Below the pieces are notes generated by a model. That model worked only from the letters and a program-made list of their open reading frames with translations, did not search any database and was not told where the DNA came from. A stretch of DNA of 20,454 nt from Nitrospira sp. (lineage in GTDB: Bacteria; Nitrospirota; Nitrospiria; Nitrospirales; Nitrospiraceae): the NCBI GenBank assembly GCA_015904055.1, contig JABMDE010000053.1, positions 1 to 20,454 of the forward strand, written 5' to 3'. Within the stretch, counting starts at the first letter, position 1. Each line of letters begins with the position of its first letter. This document shows, in pieces, positions 7,588 to 15,058 of the stretch. Made by a program: the position numbers and the translations under genes.

Positions 7588-9042
7588 TTCATTGGCCTCC
7601 TGCTCAACCACCGCGGCCAGATCCGGCGCTTCTTCGAGGACAAATTCCACAAACCGCTCAATCTTCACAAGAAAGAAATCGTACGAACCGGACAGCATGC
7701 GTGGTCGTCGGAACCAAAACGGGACAAACCTTGAAAGCGGCACACCCTGTTCTTCAAGCCTGCGACACGACTGTGGAAACATGGCGTTCACCTGCCCCCC
7801 CCAGAAAAGGATCTCATACGGGAGGTAGATAGACCGGTAGGTGTCGAGTTCGTCGACGCAGGCCGTAGGCAGACTCCATTCAGGACCTTCAGGCTCGCTT
7901 CGGCCTGCTGCTACACAAGCGTACCGCTCATAGGCTGCTTCGAGCTCATGTTTGACGGAATCCGACAAAGGCGCTCTCGGAAGCAGCTCATACCCGCTCT
8001 CCTGCGTATCCCCATCCTCCTTCTTCGCTGAGGCAAACACTGAACCATACCGCGTTGAGAATCGAACGAATTCCTCGACGATCAGCGGTATCGGTTTTGT
8101 ATCCACTTCCAGCGCGAGGCCTCGCAGTCCTGTCAGACGAGGATGATTCAGAACTCGATCGAGGATCTCGAAGAGGACCGGCGGGATAGGGGCCGCATGG
8201 GCATCAGTCCAAGCCGGGAGGGCATTGTTTTCCTCCCTGTCGAGCAACGGTGAACAACCAGCCATGCTCGACTCATGCACCGCAAGCCCTGCGACGTGGA
8301 TTTCAACGATGCGATCCATAGGGAACTGCCTGAGGAAGTCATCGACAAATTGGGCAAGTGCGGATGTCCGCCAAGCTCCAGAATACCGAAAGACCGTCCA
8401 CAGATGGCCGACATCCAACACGAGTCCGCAGGATGTCCATTGTGTAACAAGGCGGAAAAATGTTGGAATCGCCAGCGTACCTGCTACAAAGTACGTAAGG
8501 GGAGGCATTTCGAGAAGCACCAACGGCGACGCTCCGTTTTTGAGTCGACAGTGCCGGTCAAGAAGGTCTTGCATGAGTATCACGTTCTCGGCCACAACCG
8601 ACGCGCTAGATTCGGTATAGATGGGAGGGAGGTAGGTGCCATATGAATGGCCGGCGATGTATTTCGTCGCGCATTCATGATTCAGCCAGGCACTATCCAA
8701 CGTCTGGAGATGTCCGGCAACCTCACACACCTCCTGCACAAATGAGGGATTATCGAGGGTTTCCGGCTGAGTCAGCCACAGTCCTTCGCCATGATAGGCC
8801 AACAAGCTGCTCTGAACCCGTCGCCTCACAGCGGCCAATGCCGCCGGAGCGGCGCGAAATATTTCAAGGTAGGCCGGCTTTGCTTGACACTGGTGTAACG
8901 CTCCCAACAAGCTGATAAGATCCGGGGAATAGATATCGACAGAGAGGCCCATCCCATGAGCTGGCACCTGCTCCAGGCGACGGGAAAACTCTTTTTCCAC
9001 CTGACTCACAATCGCCACTCGGTTTCTCTTGCCGGCAGCCAA
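7555..9042 (-). CDS. DUF692/MNIO-like metalloenzyme (copy B, C-terminus clipped)
   Basis: This 495-residue paralogue of 3531-5048 has roughly 39 substitutions in about 478 comparable residues. Every candidate metal ligand of copy A is retained (His84, His122, Glu178, Asp210, His213, His249, Asp280, His282, Glu312). Eleven of the changes cluster in the linker after the barrel (~331-372), which supports a two-domain layout. The last ~24 native residues after EQEA are replaced by a short out-of-frame tail read through the deletion junction into the dus remnant, which it overlaps by 33 bases. The TTG start with AGGA seven bases upstream is conserved. Whether the clipped C-terminus matters is unknown. 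Confidence 0.62.
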   Translation of the reverse strand: MAAGKRNRVAIVSQVEKEFSRRLEQVPAHGMGLSVDIYSPDLISLLGALHQCQAKPAYLEIFRAAPAALAAVRRRVQSSLLAYHGEGLWLTQPETLDNPSFVQEVCEVAGHLQTLDSAWLNHECATKYIAGHSYGTYLPPIYTESSASVVAENVILMQDLLDRHCRLKNGASPLVLLEMPPLTYFVAGTLAIPTFFRLVTQWTSCGLVLDVGHLWTVFRYSGAWRTSALAQFVDDFLRQFPMDRIVEIHVAGLAVHESSMAGCSPLLDREENNALPAWTDAHAAPIPPVLFEILDRVLNHPRLTGLRGLALEVDTKPIPLIVEEFVRFSTRYGSVFASAKKEDGDTQESGYELLPRAPLSDSVKHELEAAYERYACVAAGRSEPEGPEWSLPTACVDELDTYRSIYLPYEILFWGGQVNAMFPQSCRRLEEQGVPLSRFVPFWFRRPRMLSGSYDFFLVKIERFVEFVLEEAPDLAAVVEQEANEASDGGATVWE

Positions 9043-9117
9043 AATTCGTTCCTAGTGTATGCCGTGAAACCGTTGAATGACAAGGGTTTCGCACAACCAT
9101 GGGTGGGAGAGACCTTC

Positions 9118-9126
9118 TGCTATACT
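9118..9126 (+). promoter_or_regulatory. Putative extended -10 promoter (copy B)
   Basis: TGC-TATACT is identical to the element at 5124-5132. It lies upstream of the second CBS fragment and is the nearest recognisable promoter-like element for the intact CBS-PilZ gene, about 200 bases further on. Confidence 0.35.
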
Positions 9127-9150
9127 TGGCCTACACCGCAGGGACCGGAA

Positions 9151-9180
9151 GCCCGGTTTTCTCCGAAGAAAGGACCGGGC
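9151..9180 (+). promoter_or_regulatory. Leader hairpin enclosing Shine-Dalgarno (copy B)
   Basis: GCCCGG at 9151-9156 plus TCC pairs with GGACCGGGC at 9172-9180. This is the same fold as at 5157-5186, and substitutions between the copies fall in the bulge and loop. It precedes the broken CBS frame at 9187. Confidence 0.4.
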
Positions 9181-9268
9181 TGATCGATGCCGATTAAAGA
9201 TGAAGATCCGTCAAGAACTGTCAATCACTGGGACACATTGGTCGCACGCATGATGACACCGGGCGTAG
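9169..9268. repeat. B version of the 100-base repeat
   Basis: This is the copy-B equivalent of 5175-5274 and 9309-9408, with two mismatches to both. It is followed by 40 further bases of CBS homology (9269-9308), which match 9409-9448 except at two positions. 9169-9308 and 9309-9448 therefore form a 140-base tandem repeat. Confidence 0.88.
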
Positions 9269-9393
9269 TTCAGATCCCTGGCGATATTTCCGTGACTGAA
9301 GCCGCATCAAAGGACCGGGCTGATCGATGCCGATTAAAGATGAAGATCCGTCAAGAACCGTCAATCACTGGGACACCTTGGTCGCACGCATGA
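9187..9393 (+). pseudogene. CBS-PilZ gene, 5' fragment (copy B)
   Basis: The ATG opens the normal CBS-PilZ N-terminus and stays homologous for about 40 residues (to SVTEAAS). At 9309 the sequence jumps back to the leader of the same gene, and the frame then reads the leader and start region out of frame until the stop at 9391-9393. It encodes less than half of the first CBS domain. The frame runs over the ATG of the intact gene at 9327 in a different phase, so ribosomes translating it would pass that start site. Confidence 0.8.
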
Positions 9394-9408
9394 TGACACC
9401 GGGCGTAG
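9309..9408. repeat. 100-base direct repeat, right copy
   Basis: This is a perfect match to 5175-5274. It supplies the Shine-Dalgarno AAAGGA and the first 82 coding bases of the intact CBS-PilZ gene. Upstream of AAAGGA the normal leader, including the left arm of the hairpin, is replaced by copy-B coding sequence. Confidence 0.9.
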
Positions 9409-10097
9409 TTCAGATCCCTGGCGATATTTCCGTGACCGAAGCCGCCTCTCTCCTGGAGCGAGAGCAGATGCCCTGCCTACTCGTCAAGGATACGGAGTCG
9501 CACTTCGGGCTCATGACGCCAGCCGATATTGTCAAGAAAGTGGTCGCTCAAGGGCTGGAGCCTGATGACATCGAAGTACGCACGATCATGACGCGGCCGG
9601 TACAATTTATCGAGTACGATCGCATGATCGATGAGGCCTCCACCCTTATGATGGCAACCGGCACTCCTATCCTCATTGTCACGAAACAGGAACAGCCGGT
9701 CGGCGTCCTCACAGCAAGAGATTTGATCCTTTCGCCGAAGCGGTCTCGCACAAACATTCCGGCCACCCTCAGCATCATCAAGGGAACCGGGCCGGGGACC
9801 GAGTATCGCGCCATCATCGTACAACTGAGCCATGTCGGGGCCTCGGTGGAATCTCCCACCTCGTTGTTGCCGGACACCATGGTCAACCTGAACTTCGCTC
9901 TCCCCGATCTCACGAGTCCATTGACCATCCGAGGAACGGTCTTGTCTCGTTGTGATCAGACCCGCAGTACCGGCACATCACCTTTCATCTCAATATCGAA
10001 CATAGATATCCAATTTGCCAATCTCTCCACAATCGATCAGTCCAGAATCAAGGCCTGGGTGCTTCAGAATGTTCCCAAATCGTCCGATCCAGCCTAG
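9327..10097 (+). CDS. CBS-pair and PilZ-like domain protein (intact copy)
   Basis: A 256-residue cytoplasmic protein. Residues ~19-77 form the first CBS motif (ARMMTPGVVQIPGDISVTEAASLL...GLMTPADIVKKV) and ~84-138 the second (VRTIMTRPVQFIEYDRMIDEASTLM...GVLTARDLIL). CBS pairs bind adenine nucleotides and act as energy sensors. Residues ~142-250 resemble a PilZ domain, with QLSHVGASVE matching the second half of the c-di-GMP motif. The canonical RxxxR is not clear, so ligand binding is uncertain. It is probably a signalling protein linking nucleotide state to another output. The ATG is 12 bases after AAAGGA, and the same start opens both broken copies. Its native promoter and leader were displaced by copy B. 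Confidence 0.8.
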   Translation: MPIKDEDPSRTVNHWDTLVARMMTPGVVQIPGDISVTEAASLLEREQMPCLLVKDTESHFGLMTPADIVKKVVAQGLEPDDIEVRTIMTRPVQFIEYDRMIDEASTLMMATGTPILIVTKQEQPVGVLTARDLILSPKRSRTNIPATLSIIKGTGPGTEYRAIIVQLSHVGASVESPTSLLPDTMVNLNFALPDLTSPLTIRGTVLSRCDQTRSTGTSPFISISNIDIQFANLSTIDQSRIKAWVLQNVPKSSDPA

Positions 10098-10123
10098 GCC
10101 GACGAACATTCATTGAAACTCCT

Positions 10124-10152
10124 TTGACCAAGACCCTATCCATTGGTAAAAT
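10124..10152 (+). promoter_or_regulatory. Sigma70-type promoter of the LOG-family gene
   Basis: TTGACC (10124-10129, 5/6 match to the -35 box), a 17-base spacer and TAAAAT (10147-10152, 5/6 match to the -10 box) fit the consensus well. Initiation would fall near 10159, leaving a ~27-base leader with AGAGGA (10174-10179) six bases before the ATG at 10186. Confidence 0.6.
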
Positions 10153-10185
10153 TTTTTACACCAGACATCAGCAAGAGGACCACGT

Positions 10186-11241
10186 ATGAATATGTCCGGT
10201 AAATCACAGCAGACTCGACCACGCCCCTCCTTGTCGAAAGAAGAGCTCCTTCAACAGATCACCACATTGTTGGAAAGTCCCGAAGACGATATGCACGCCG
10301 CCCTCACCAAGGAACTCTTGGCAGGCGTGCTCAAAATACACGACGCACACCTTGACTTATTGGACCTGAAAATACTCAACCGCGCGGTCAAAGAACTGCG
10401 CCACGCATTCGGTGTGTTTCGCGGCTACCAGGACCGAAAAAAAATCAGTGTCTTCGGCTCCGCGAGAACTCCATCGGACGACCCCAACTATCAATTGGCC
10501 TACCGTTTCGCCCAAACCGCGGTGCGGGAAGGATTCATGGTCATCACCGGGGGAGCAGACGGCATTATGCGCGCGGCCCAAGAAGGCGCCGGCCGCGAGC
10601 ACAGCTTCGGCGTCAATATTATGCTCCCATTTGAGCAGGGTCCCAACGCGACGATCGCGGACGACCCGAAACTGATTACTTTCAAATATTTTTTCACTCG
10701 AAAACTGATGTTCCAAAAAGAAGCCAACGCCATCGTGCTGTTTCCAGGTGGATTCGGAACTCACGATGAAGGATTTGAAATTTTGACGCTGGCCCAGACC
10801 GGAAAGAGTGACCCTCAGCCGATTATTTGCCTTCAGGCACCGGGATGCGACTACTGGGACGGCTGGTCATCCTTCGTGACGACACAACTCCTGCAGCGGA
10901 ACCTCATTAATGAAGAAGACCTGAGTCTATTTACCATCACCAACTCGGCTGAAGCGGCTGTCGACCATATTCTCCGATTCTATCGCCGCTATCACTCCAT
11001 TCGGTTTGTCGGCCGACAATTGGCCATGCGCTTAAAAGATCGCATCTCCGCCAAACAGCTCGACCAGATTCAGGAACAATTCCGCGATCTCCTCATCGAA
11101 GGCACGTTTGAGCTGCGCGGCCCCCTGGAAGAAGAACTCGATGAGCCGGCCCTCCGGAATCTGCCTCGGCTCGTGTTTAGTTTCAACCGACGCAGCGCCG
11201 GTCGACTCCGCCAGCTCATCGACCACCTTAACAAGATCTGA
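10186..11241 (+). CDS. LOG-family protein (nucleotide 5'-monophosphate nucleosidase type)
   Basis: A 351-residue cytoplasmic protein. A ~85-residue N-terminal region of unknown role is followed by the Rossmann-like LOG/lysine-decarboxylase-like core: ISVFGSAR (87-94), TGGADGIM (121-128), FTRKLMF (170-176) and the diagnostic PGGFGTHDE (187-195) with catalytic-type Arg172 and Glu195. A ~100-residue C-terminal tail follows. Family members hydrolyse the N-glycosidic bond of nucleoside 5'-monophosphates (PpnN, cytokinin-activating LOG), and the older 'lysine decarboxylase' name is misleading. The start is supported by AGAGGA six bases upstream and by the promoter at 10124-10152. It is longer than the compact LOG type (~190-220 residues). 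The exact substrate cannot be read from the sequence. Confidence 0.85.
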   Translation: MNMSGKSQQTRPRPSLSKEELLQQITTLLESPEDDMHAALTKELLAGVLKIHDAHLDLLDLKILNRAVKELRHAFGVFRGYQDRKKISVFGSARTPSDDPNYQLAYRFAQTAVREGFMVITGGADGIMRAAQEGAGREHSFGVNIMLPFEQGPNATIADDPKLITFKYFFTRKLMFQKEANAIVLFPGGFGTHDEGFEILTLAQTGKSDPQPIICLQAPGCDYWDGWSSFVTTQLLQRNLINEEDLSLFTITNSAEAAVDHILRFYRRYHSIRFVGRQLAMRLKDRISAKQLDQIQEQFRDLLIEGTFELRGPLEEELDEPALRNLPRLVFSFNRRSAGRLRQLIDHLNKI

Positions 11242-11255
11242 TCCACTCGTAACCG

Positions 11256-11288
11256 GTGCTGAGCCCTGGCGGCTGACCAGTTCAGCAC
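11256..11288 (+). terminator. Hairpin after the LOG-family gene
   Basis: GTGCTGA (11256-11262) pairs with TCAGCAC (11282-11288), with an inner CTGG/CCAG stem. It starts 15 bases after the stop codon. No T-run follows, so it would be a weak or Rho-assisted terminator, or a 3'-end stabiliser. Confidence 0.35.
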
Positions 11289-11354
11289 TCCGCATAACGA
11301 TCACTATCCCCTTTAGCTGGCATCACCCGGCATGCTATTCTCCAACTTATCTGT

Positions 11355-12227
11355 ATGGATCATTCGCCCTACTCGAGACGCTTCCATCATCCACCGGACA
11401 TTGTTCTGTACCATGCCGAGTGCATGGATGGATTTGGGGCAGCCTGGGCGATCTGGAAAAAGTTCCCCGATACCCGCTTTATCCCCGTCAAACACGGCAT
11501 CCCTCCCCCTTCGGATCTTCGGGATCATCGTGTCGTGATTGCCGACTTCAGCTATGCGCGCCCGACCCTTGAAGCGCTGGCCTCTGAAACCAAAGAACTG
11601 CTCATTCTGGATCACCACATCACAGCGGAGAAGGCGCTCGCCGATCTCCCCTACGCCTACTTCGACCAAGCCAAGTCAGGTGCAGTGCTCAGCTGGGAAT
11701 GGGCTCATGGCACGGTCGCTCCCTGGCTGCTCCGCTACGTTCAGGACAAGGACTTGTGGACATGGGAGATGCCGGCAAGCCGTGAGATTAATGCGGCTCT
11801 GGCTTCACACCCCTTTGATTTCAACCTGTGGGATCGATTTTCCCAAACGACTCTGGAGCAGGAAGGACGCGCGATTCTTCGCTATGAGCATGAATTAGTC
11901 GGGAAACTCTCCGCACAAGCCGTCTTGGTCGAGTTCCAAGGGGAAACCGTTCCGTCTGTGCACAGCGCCGTCTTAACCAGCCAAATCGGCGAACGGCTTT
12001 CGCCGGACCACCCCTTTTGCCTGATCTGGCACGATCGTGATGGGCGTCGCTATTTCAGCATGCGCTCTCGCGCGGACGGCACGGACGTGGGAGCCATCGC
12101 CGCATCGTTTGGCGGAGGAGGCCATACTCATGCCGCAGGATTTTCTGTGCCACTCGGAGCCGACGGGACACTTCCCGACAATTCCACGTTGCCTCGCGCG
12201 GTGACCGACCGCCGACGAGCTCCCTAG
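11355..12227 (+). CDS. DHH/DHHA1 phosphoesterase
   Basis: A 290-residue protein with the DHH superfamily layout: LYHAECMDGFGAAWA (18-32), VVIADFSY with a metal-binding Asp (60-67), the signature LDHH (85-88), and a C-terminal DHHA1 domain ending in GGGGHTHAAGF (253-263). Relatives include NrnA-type oligoribonuclease/pAp phosphatases and other Mn-dependent phosphohydrolases. The GGGGH loop binds the substrate phosphate. The specific substrate cannot be assigned. No convincing Shine-Dalgarno precedes the ATG at 11355, but no better in-frame start lies before the conserved LYHAEC motif. It ends 11 bases before the rhomboid gene, so the two are probably co-transcribed. Confidence 0.85.
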   Translation: MDHSPYSRRFHHPPDIVLYHAECMDGFGAAWAIWKKFPDTRFIPVKHGIPPPSDLRDHRVVIADFSYARPTLEALASETKELLILDHHITAEKALADLPYAYFDQAKSGAVLSWEWAHGTVAPWLLRYVQDKDLWTWEMPASREINAALASHPFDFNLWDRFSQTTLEQEGRAILRYEHELVGKLSAQAVLVEFQGETVPSVHSAVLTSQIGERLSPDHPFCLIWHDRDGRRYFSMRSRADGTDVGAIAASFGGGGHTHAAGFSVPLGADGTLPDNSTLPRAVTDRRRAP

Positions 12228-12238
12228 GATCGTCCATC

Positions 12239-12946
12239 GTGATCCCCCTTCACGACGACAATCCAACCGAACGATTCCCCTTCATCACAATCATCTTCAT
12301 TGCCGTCTGCGTGTCCGTCTTTCTCTATCAGGAAAGCCTGCCTCAGAAGCCAGGCGAGGCGTTCGTCTTTCACTACGGTGCCATCCCGGCCATGGTGTTT
12401 GGCCATGCCGCGTTGCCAGAAAACACCGCCGTTGCCATTCCCGCCTCCCTCACACTGCTTACCAGTATGTTTCTCCACGGGGGCTGGATGCATCTGCTGG
12501 GGAACATGCTCTATCTCTGGATTTTCGGCAATAACATCGAAGATGCGATGGGGCATGCCAAGTACATCGTGTTTTATATCCTGTGTGGAGTCCTGGCTGC
12601 GCTCGCCCACGCGATGACCGATCCGTCGTCACAGATCCCCATGGTGGGAGCCAGCGGCGCCATCTCTGCAGTGCTCGGTGCCTATCTTCTGTTGTACCCA
12701 CGCGCCCATGTGCTGGTGTTACTGCCCGCCCTAGGGATGACTCGTATCGCAGCCGGCGTGGTGTTGGGCATGTGGTTCGTGACGCAGCTTGTCAGCGGTG
12801 GGATGAGTGTCGGGGCCCAGGGGGGCGGGGTGGCCTTCTTCGCGCACATCGGCGGCTTTGTCGCGGGCATGGCCTTGATCGGCCTGTTCAAACGCCCGGA
12901 CGTACCGTTCTTCTCACCGGGCCGTTCACGCCGGTGGGACCGCTGA
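12239..12946 (+). CDS. Rhomboid-family intramembrane serine protease
   Basis: A 235-residue polytopic inner-membrane protein with six or so hydrophobic segments. Catalytic features are GASGAIS with Ser139 (137-143) and His203 in AHIGGFVAG. The HGGWMHLLGNM motif (His85, Asn89) forms the oxyanion-side loop. It cleaves other membrane proteins within or near the lipid bilayer. The start is GTG, and the AGGAT in the 11-base gap after the DHH gene may serve as ribosome site. The N-terminus MIPLHDDNPT is typical of this bacterial subfamily. The last 21 bases overlap the convergent purK gene. Confidence 0.92.
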   Translation: MIPLHDDNPTERFPFITIIFIAVCVSVFLYQESLPQKPGEAFVFHYGAIPAMVFGHAALPENTAVAIPASLTLLTSMFLHGGWMHLLGNMLYLWIFGNNIEDAMGHAKYIVFYILCGVLAALAHAMTDPSSQIPMVGASGAISAVLGAYLLLYPRAHVLVLLPALGMTRIAAGVVLGMWFVTQLVSGGMSVGAQGGGVAFFAHIGGFVAGMALIGLFKRPDVPFFSPGRSRRWDR

Positions 12947-14107
12947 TCGTGTAACTAGACGCGCGACAAGCCGGTGAGCCGGTTCTGCTGCCGCCTCGCC
13001 GGTTTCACCCAAAAACGTGACATGCCCCATCTTTCTCCCTGGACGGGCGACTTTCTTTCCGTAGAGATGGAGTACGGCCCCCGGCAGAGCAAGCAGTTCC
13101 TTGAAGGGCTGACCGGAAGTCACGGCCTGCATTTCTGCACCGATGAGGTTGACCATTGCCGCCGGACTCCACTGTCTCACCTCGCCCAACGGCGCGCCAC
13201 AGACCGCGCGCACCTGTTGTTCAAATTGAGACACCGTGCAAGCGTCCAGGGTATAGTGACCTGAATTATGAGGGCGCGGCGCAATTTCATTGATAAAGAG
13301 CCGATCGTCCGCAGTGTGAAACAATTCGACGCAAAACACTCCGACGCCTTTCAGTACATCCACAGCTTGACGGGCAAGATCAGACGCTCTTGCCGCAACC
13401 TGAAGAGAAACAGTGGCCGGGGCCAGCGTCATGCGTAAGATGCCATACTCATGATGGTTTTCTACGACCGGATAGGTGCGGCACTCACCGTTCGCCCCCC
13501 GTACTACCAGCACGGAAAGCTCCCGCTCAAACTCTACTAACTGTTCAAGAATCCATCTGGAAGCAGGCCGTTCAATGGTCTGTAACGTCCGGGCGACTTC
13601 ATCGACATCTGAATTGCGCCGGATCGGCCATTGGCCTTTCCCGTCGTAGCCGGAGGTCGCGGTCTTACAGAGAGCCGGAAGACCGATTTGTTTGGCGGCT
13701 TCCGCCAGTTGGACCGGTGCCGCGATGGCGATAAAAGGGACAACGGGAAGATCGTTCGAGCGCAGAAACTGTTTCTGTTCGACACGGTCTTGAATGATCC
13801 GGAGCACGGCGCTGGAAGGCCTGACGCGATGACGCTCTTCGAGCCACTCACACAAATCAGCCGGTACATTCTCCCATTCAAATGTGACGGCCCGAACAAG
13901 ACTTGAAAAGTTCTCACGCGTGGGGAGATCAGCGAAGGCCGCCGTAAACGAACGGTCTGATTGGCGATGTGCAGGGGCATCAGGGTCCTGGTCCCATACG
14001 GCAATGTGATAGCCCAGACGACGTGCTGCAGCGGCGAACATCGCCCCCAGCTGGCCACCCCCCAGGACACCGATCATTGATCCAGGTTCGACCATGACGT
14101 CGGTCAC
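12926..14107 (-). CDS. purK: N5-carboxyaminoimidazole ribonucleotide synthase
   Basis: A 393-residue ATP-grasp enzyme that converts AIR, ATP and bicarbonate to N5-CAIR in de novo purine synthesis. Motifs are the N-terminal [13 protein letters not shown] (13-25), [21 protein letters not shown] of the ATP-grasp loop, and the metal and substrate region [20 protein letters not shown]. The GTG at 14107 overlaps the purE stop by four bases (GTGA), indicating translational coupling. In-frame ATG codons at codons 5 and 11 are alternative starts. Its product is the substrate of PurE, encoded immediately upstream. The 3' end overlaps the rhomboid gene by 21 bases in convergent orientation. Confidence 0.95.
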   Translation of the reverse strand: MTDVMVEPGSMIGVLGGGQLGAMFAAAARRLGYHIAVWDQDPDAPAHRQSDRSFTAAFADLPTRENFSSLVRAVTFEWENVPADLCEWLEERHRVRPSSAVLRIIQDRVEQKQFLRSNDLPVVPFIAIAAPVQLAEAAKQIGLPALCKTATSGYDGKGQWPIRRNSDVDEVARTLQTIERPASRWILEQLVEFERELSVLVVRGANGECRTYPVVENHHEYGILRMTLAPATVSLQVAARASDLARQAVDVLKGVGVFCVELFHTADDRLFINEIAPRPHNSGHYTLDACTVSQFEQQVRAVCGAPLGEVRQWSPAAMVNLIGAEMQAVTSGQPFKELLALPGAVLHLYGKKVARPGRKMGHVTFLGETGEAAAEPAHRLVARLVTRSAVPPA

Positions 14108-14694
14108 GACTGTCGGCTCACCCCATCGGCTCCGAGGATACCCAAACTGGTTCCCTTGGCCTCAGCTGAATTCAACACGCTCTCCGTCTGGGCTGTCCGA
14201 AATCTTTTCACACGTTCGGCGATCTCCGGATAGCATCCGCCCAAAATTTGCGCCGCCAATAACCCGGCATTCTCTCCTCCACCGATCGCCACCGTCGCCA
14301 CTGGAATCCCCTTCGGCATCTGGACGATCGACAAGAGGGAATCGAGGCCTCGCAGGTTTTCCGTTGGAATGGGCACTCCGATCACAGGAAGGTGAGTCTT
14401 GGCTGCCAACATGCCCGGGAGATGCGCCGCACCCCCGGCACCGGCAATAATAACCTCGATCCCGCGAGCCGGCGCAGTTGAGGCGTATTCAAAGAGCCGA
14501 TCCGGTGTACGATGAGCAGACACCACTAATAATTCGTAAGGAATGTGCAGCTCAGCCAGAATGGCTCCAGCCTTTTCCAAAATAGGAAAATCGGACTTGC
14601 TTCCTCCCAATACACCAACAATCGCCTTGCCATTGGGAATCGTGCGACCACTTATTTTCTGAGTCTTCATTGCCTTTTTCCCGATGCCGCGCAT
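14104..14694 (-). CDS. purE: N5-carboxyaminoimidazole ribonucleotide mutase
   Basis: A class I PurE of ~196 residues that rearranges N5-CAIR to CAIR. Visible motifs are [28 protein letters not shown] with the catalytic His, [49 protein letters not shown] and [10 protein letters not shown]. It has a ~20-residue N-terminal extension and a ~25-residue C-terminal tail beyond the usual ~165. The ATG at 14694 has AGGAG nine bases upstream. A TTG two codons earlier and an ATG eight codons later are less likely. It is the first gene of the purE-purK operon, whose promoter probably lies in the 364-base region upstream. Confidence 0.95.
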   Translation of the reverse strand: MRGIGKKAMKTQKISGRTIPNGKAIVGVLGGSKSDFPILEKAGAILAELHIPYELLVVSAHRTPDRLFEYASTAPARGIEVIIAGAGGAAHLPGMLAAKTHLPVIGVPIPTENLRGLDSLLSIVQMPKGIPVATVAIGGGENAGLLAAQILGGCYPEIAERVKRFRTAQTESVLNSAEAKGTSLGILGADGVSRQS

Positions 14695-14753
14695 GAACAA
14701 CAGCTCCTTCCTCCATAGAAAGTACGTTTCTCTTGATGTGTATCAGCACACTC

Positions 14754-14782
14754 AACTTAACGGCTCTGTACGACACGGTCAA
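14754..14782 (-). promoter_or_regulatory. Possible purE promoter
   Basis: On the minus strand TTGACC (14777-14782) is followed after 17 bases by TAAGTT (14754-14759). The -35 box matches 5/6 and the -10 box only 3/6. The position, 60 bases before the purE ATG, is sensible. Confidence 0.35.
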
Positions 14783-14840
14783 GCAAGAGCGGCTACGAGA
14801 GCTTGCGTGAACTAGGAATTCCTGCCATTGCTTCTATTTG

Positions 14841-14859
14841 AATGTTGTCAGACAACATT
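14841..14859. promoter_or_regulatory. Perfect 19-base operator-like palindrome
   Basis: AATGTTGTCAGACAACATT is a perfect inverted repeat of nine bases around one central base. The core TTGTCAGACAA resembles sites bound by GntR/FadR-family regulators (TNGTNNNACNA). It lies about 60 bases upstream of the possible purE promoter. No regulator gene is in the window. Confidence 0.55.
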
Positions 14860-14975
14860 CCGTGAGAGTTCTGGTCGACATCGCTCCCTGAAATCTATGG
14901 GTTTTATAGACTCAAAGTGAGACAAGAAACAAGCAGAGAAATTGATACGGATGCGGAGAATCTGAGGATGGATTC

Positions 14976-15005
14976 GGCGGGCCAGCACACGAGTCCTGGC
15001 CCGCC
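14976..15005 (-). terminator. Strong hairpin downstream of the HlyD gene
   Basis: GGCGGGCCAG and CTGGCCCGCC form a perfect 10-base-pair GC-rich stem with a 10-base loop. It lies 53 bases beyond the HlyD stop in its direction of transcription. There is no U-run after it, so termination would not be classical. Confidence 0.45.
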
Positions 15006-15019
15006 TTGCCGATTACGGC

Positions 15020-15045
15020 GGTGTCCCCCATTGCTGGGGAACACC
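15020..15045 (-). terminator. Second hairpin downstream of the HlyD gene
   Basis: GGTGTCCCC pairs with GGGGAACACC with one C-A mismatch around a short loop. It starts 13 bases after the HlyD stop, and with the stem at 14976-15005 it makes a double hairpin at the end of the secretion operon. Confidence 0.4.
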
Positions 15046-15058
15046 CCTGGCTATATAA

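Larger units (their letters stand above)
5275..9308. repeat. Tandem duplication, copy B (decaying operon unit)
   Basis: This is a second copy of the 1021-5274 unit in the same orientation. It is shortened mainly by two deletions in dus (254 and net 16 bases) and extended by 40 bases of CBS sequence (9269-9308) beyond the end of copy A. Divergence from A is spread along its length, so it is not a recent identical duplicate. I found no terminal inverted repeats and no transposase. The right end stops within the CBS gene (after GAAGCCGCATC) and is followed at once by the right copy of the 100-base repeat. Confidence 0.88.
14695..15058. other. 364-base intergenic region between purE and the HlyD gene
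   Basis: This region has no credible coding sequence. From purE outward it contains a possible purE promoter, a perfect 19-base palindrome, an AT-richer stretch (~14860-14950) without further motifs, and two hairpins near the HlyD stop. Both flanking genes are on the minus strand, so it must hold the HlyD 3' end and the purE control region. Confidence 0.7.

Noticed and set aside
5275..9308. Copy B as a transposon or integrated element with a 100-base target duplication
   Set aside because: There is no transposase, integrase or terminal inverted repeat, and the content is simply a second copy of the neighbouring operon.
9187..9393. A separate 68-residue gene
   Set aside because: It is the broken 5' end of the CBS gene read out of frame after the 9309 junction.
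10501..10764. 'Lysine decarboxylase' activity for the LOG-family gene
   Set aside because: PGGxGTxxE proteins were misnamed; characterised members are nucleoside monophosphate nucleosidases.
14976..15045. CRISPR or other repeat array
   Set aside because: These are two different hairpins, not repeated units with spacers. No array occurs anywhere in the window.
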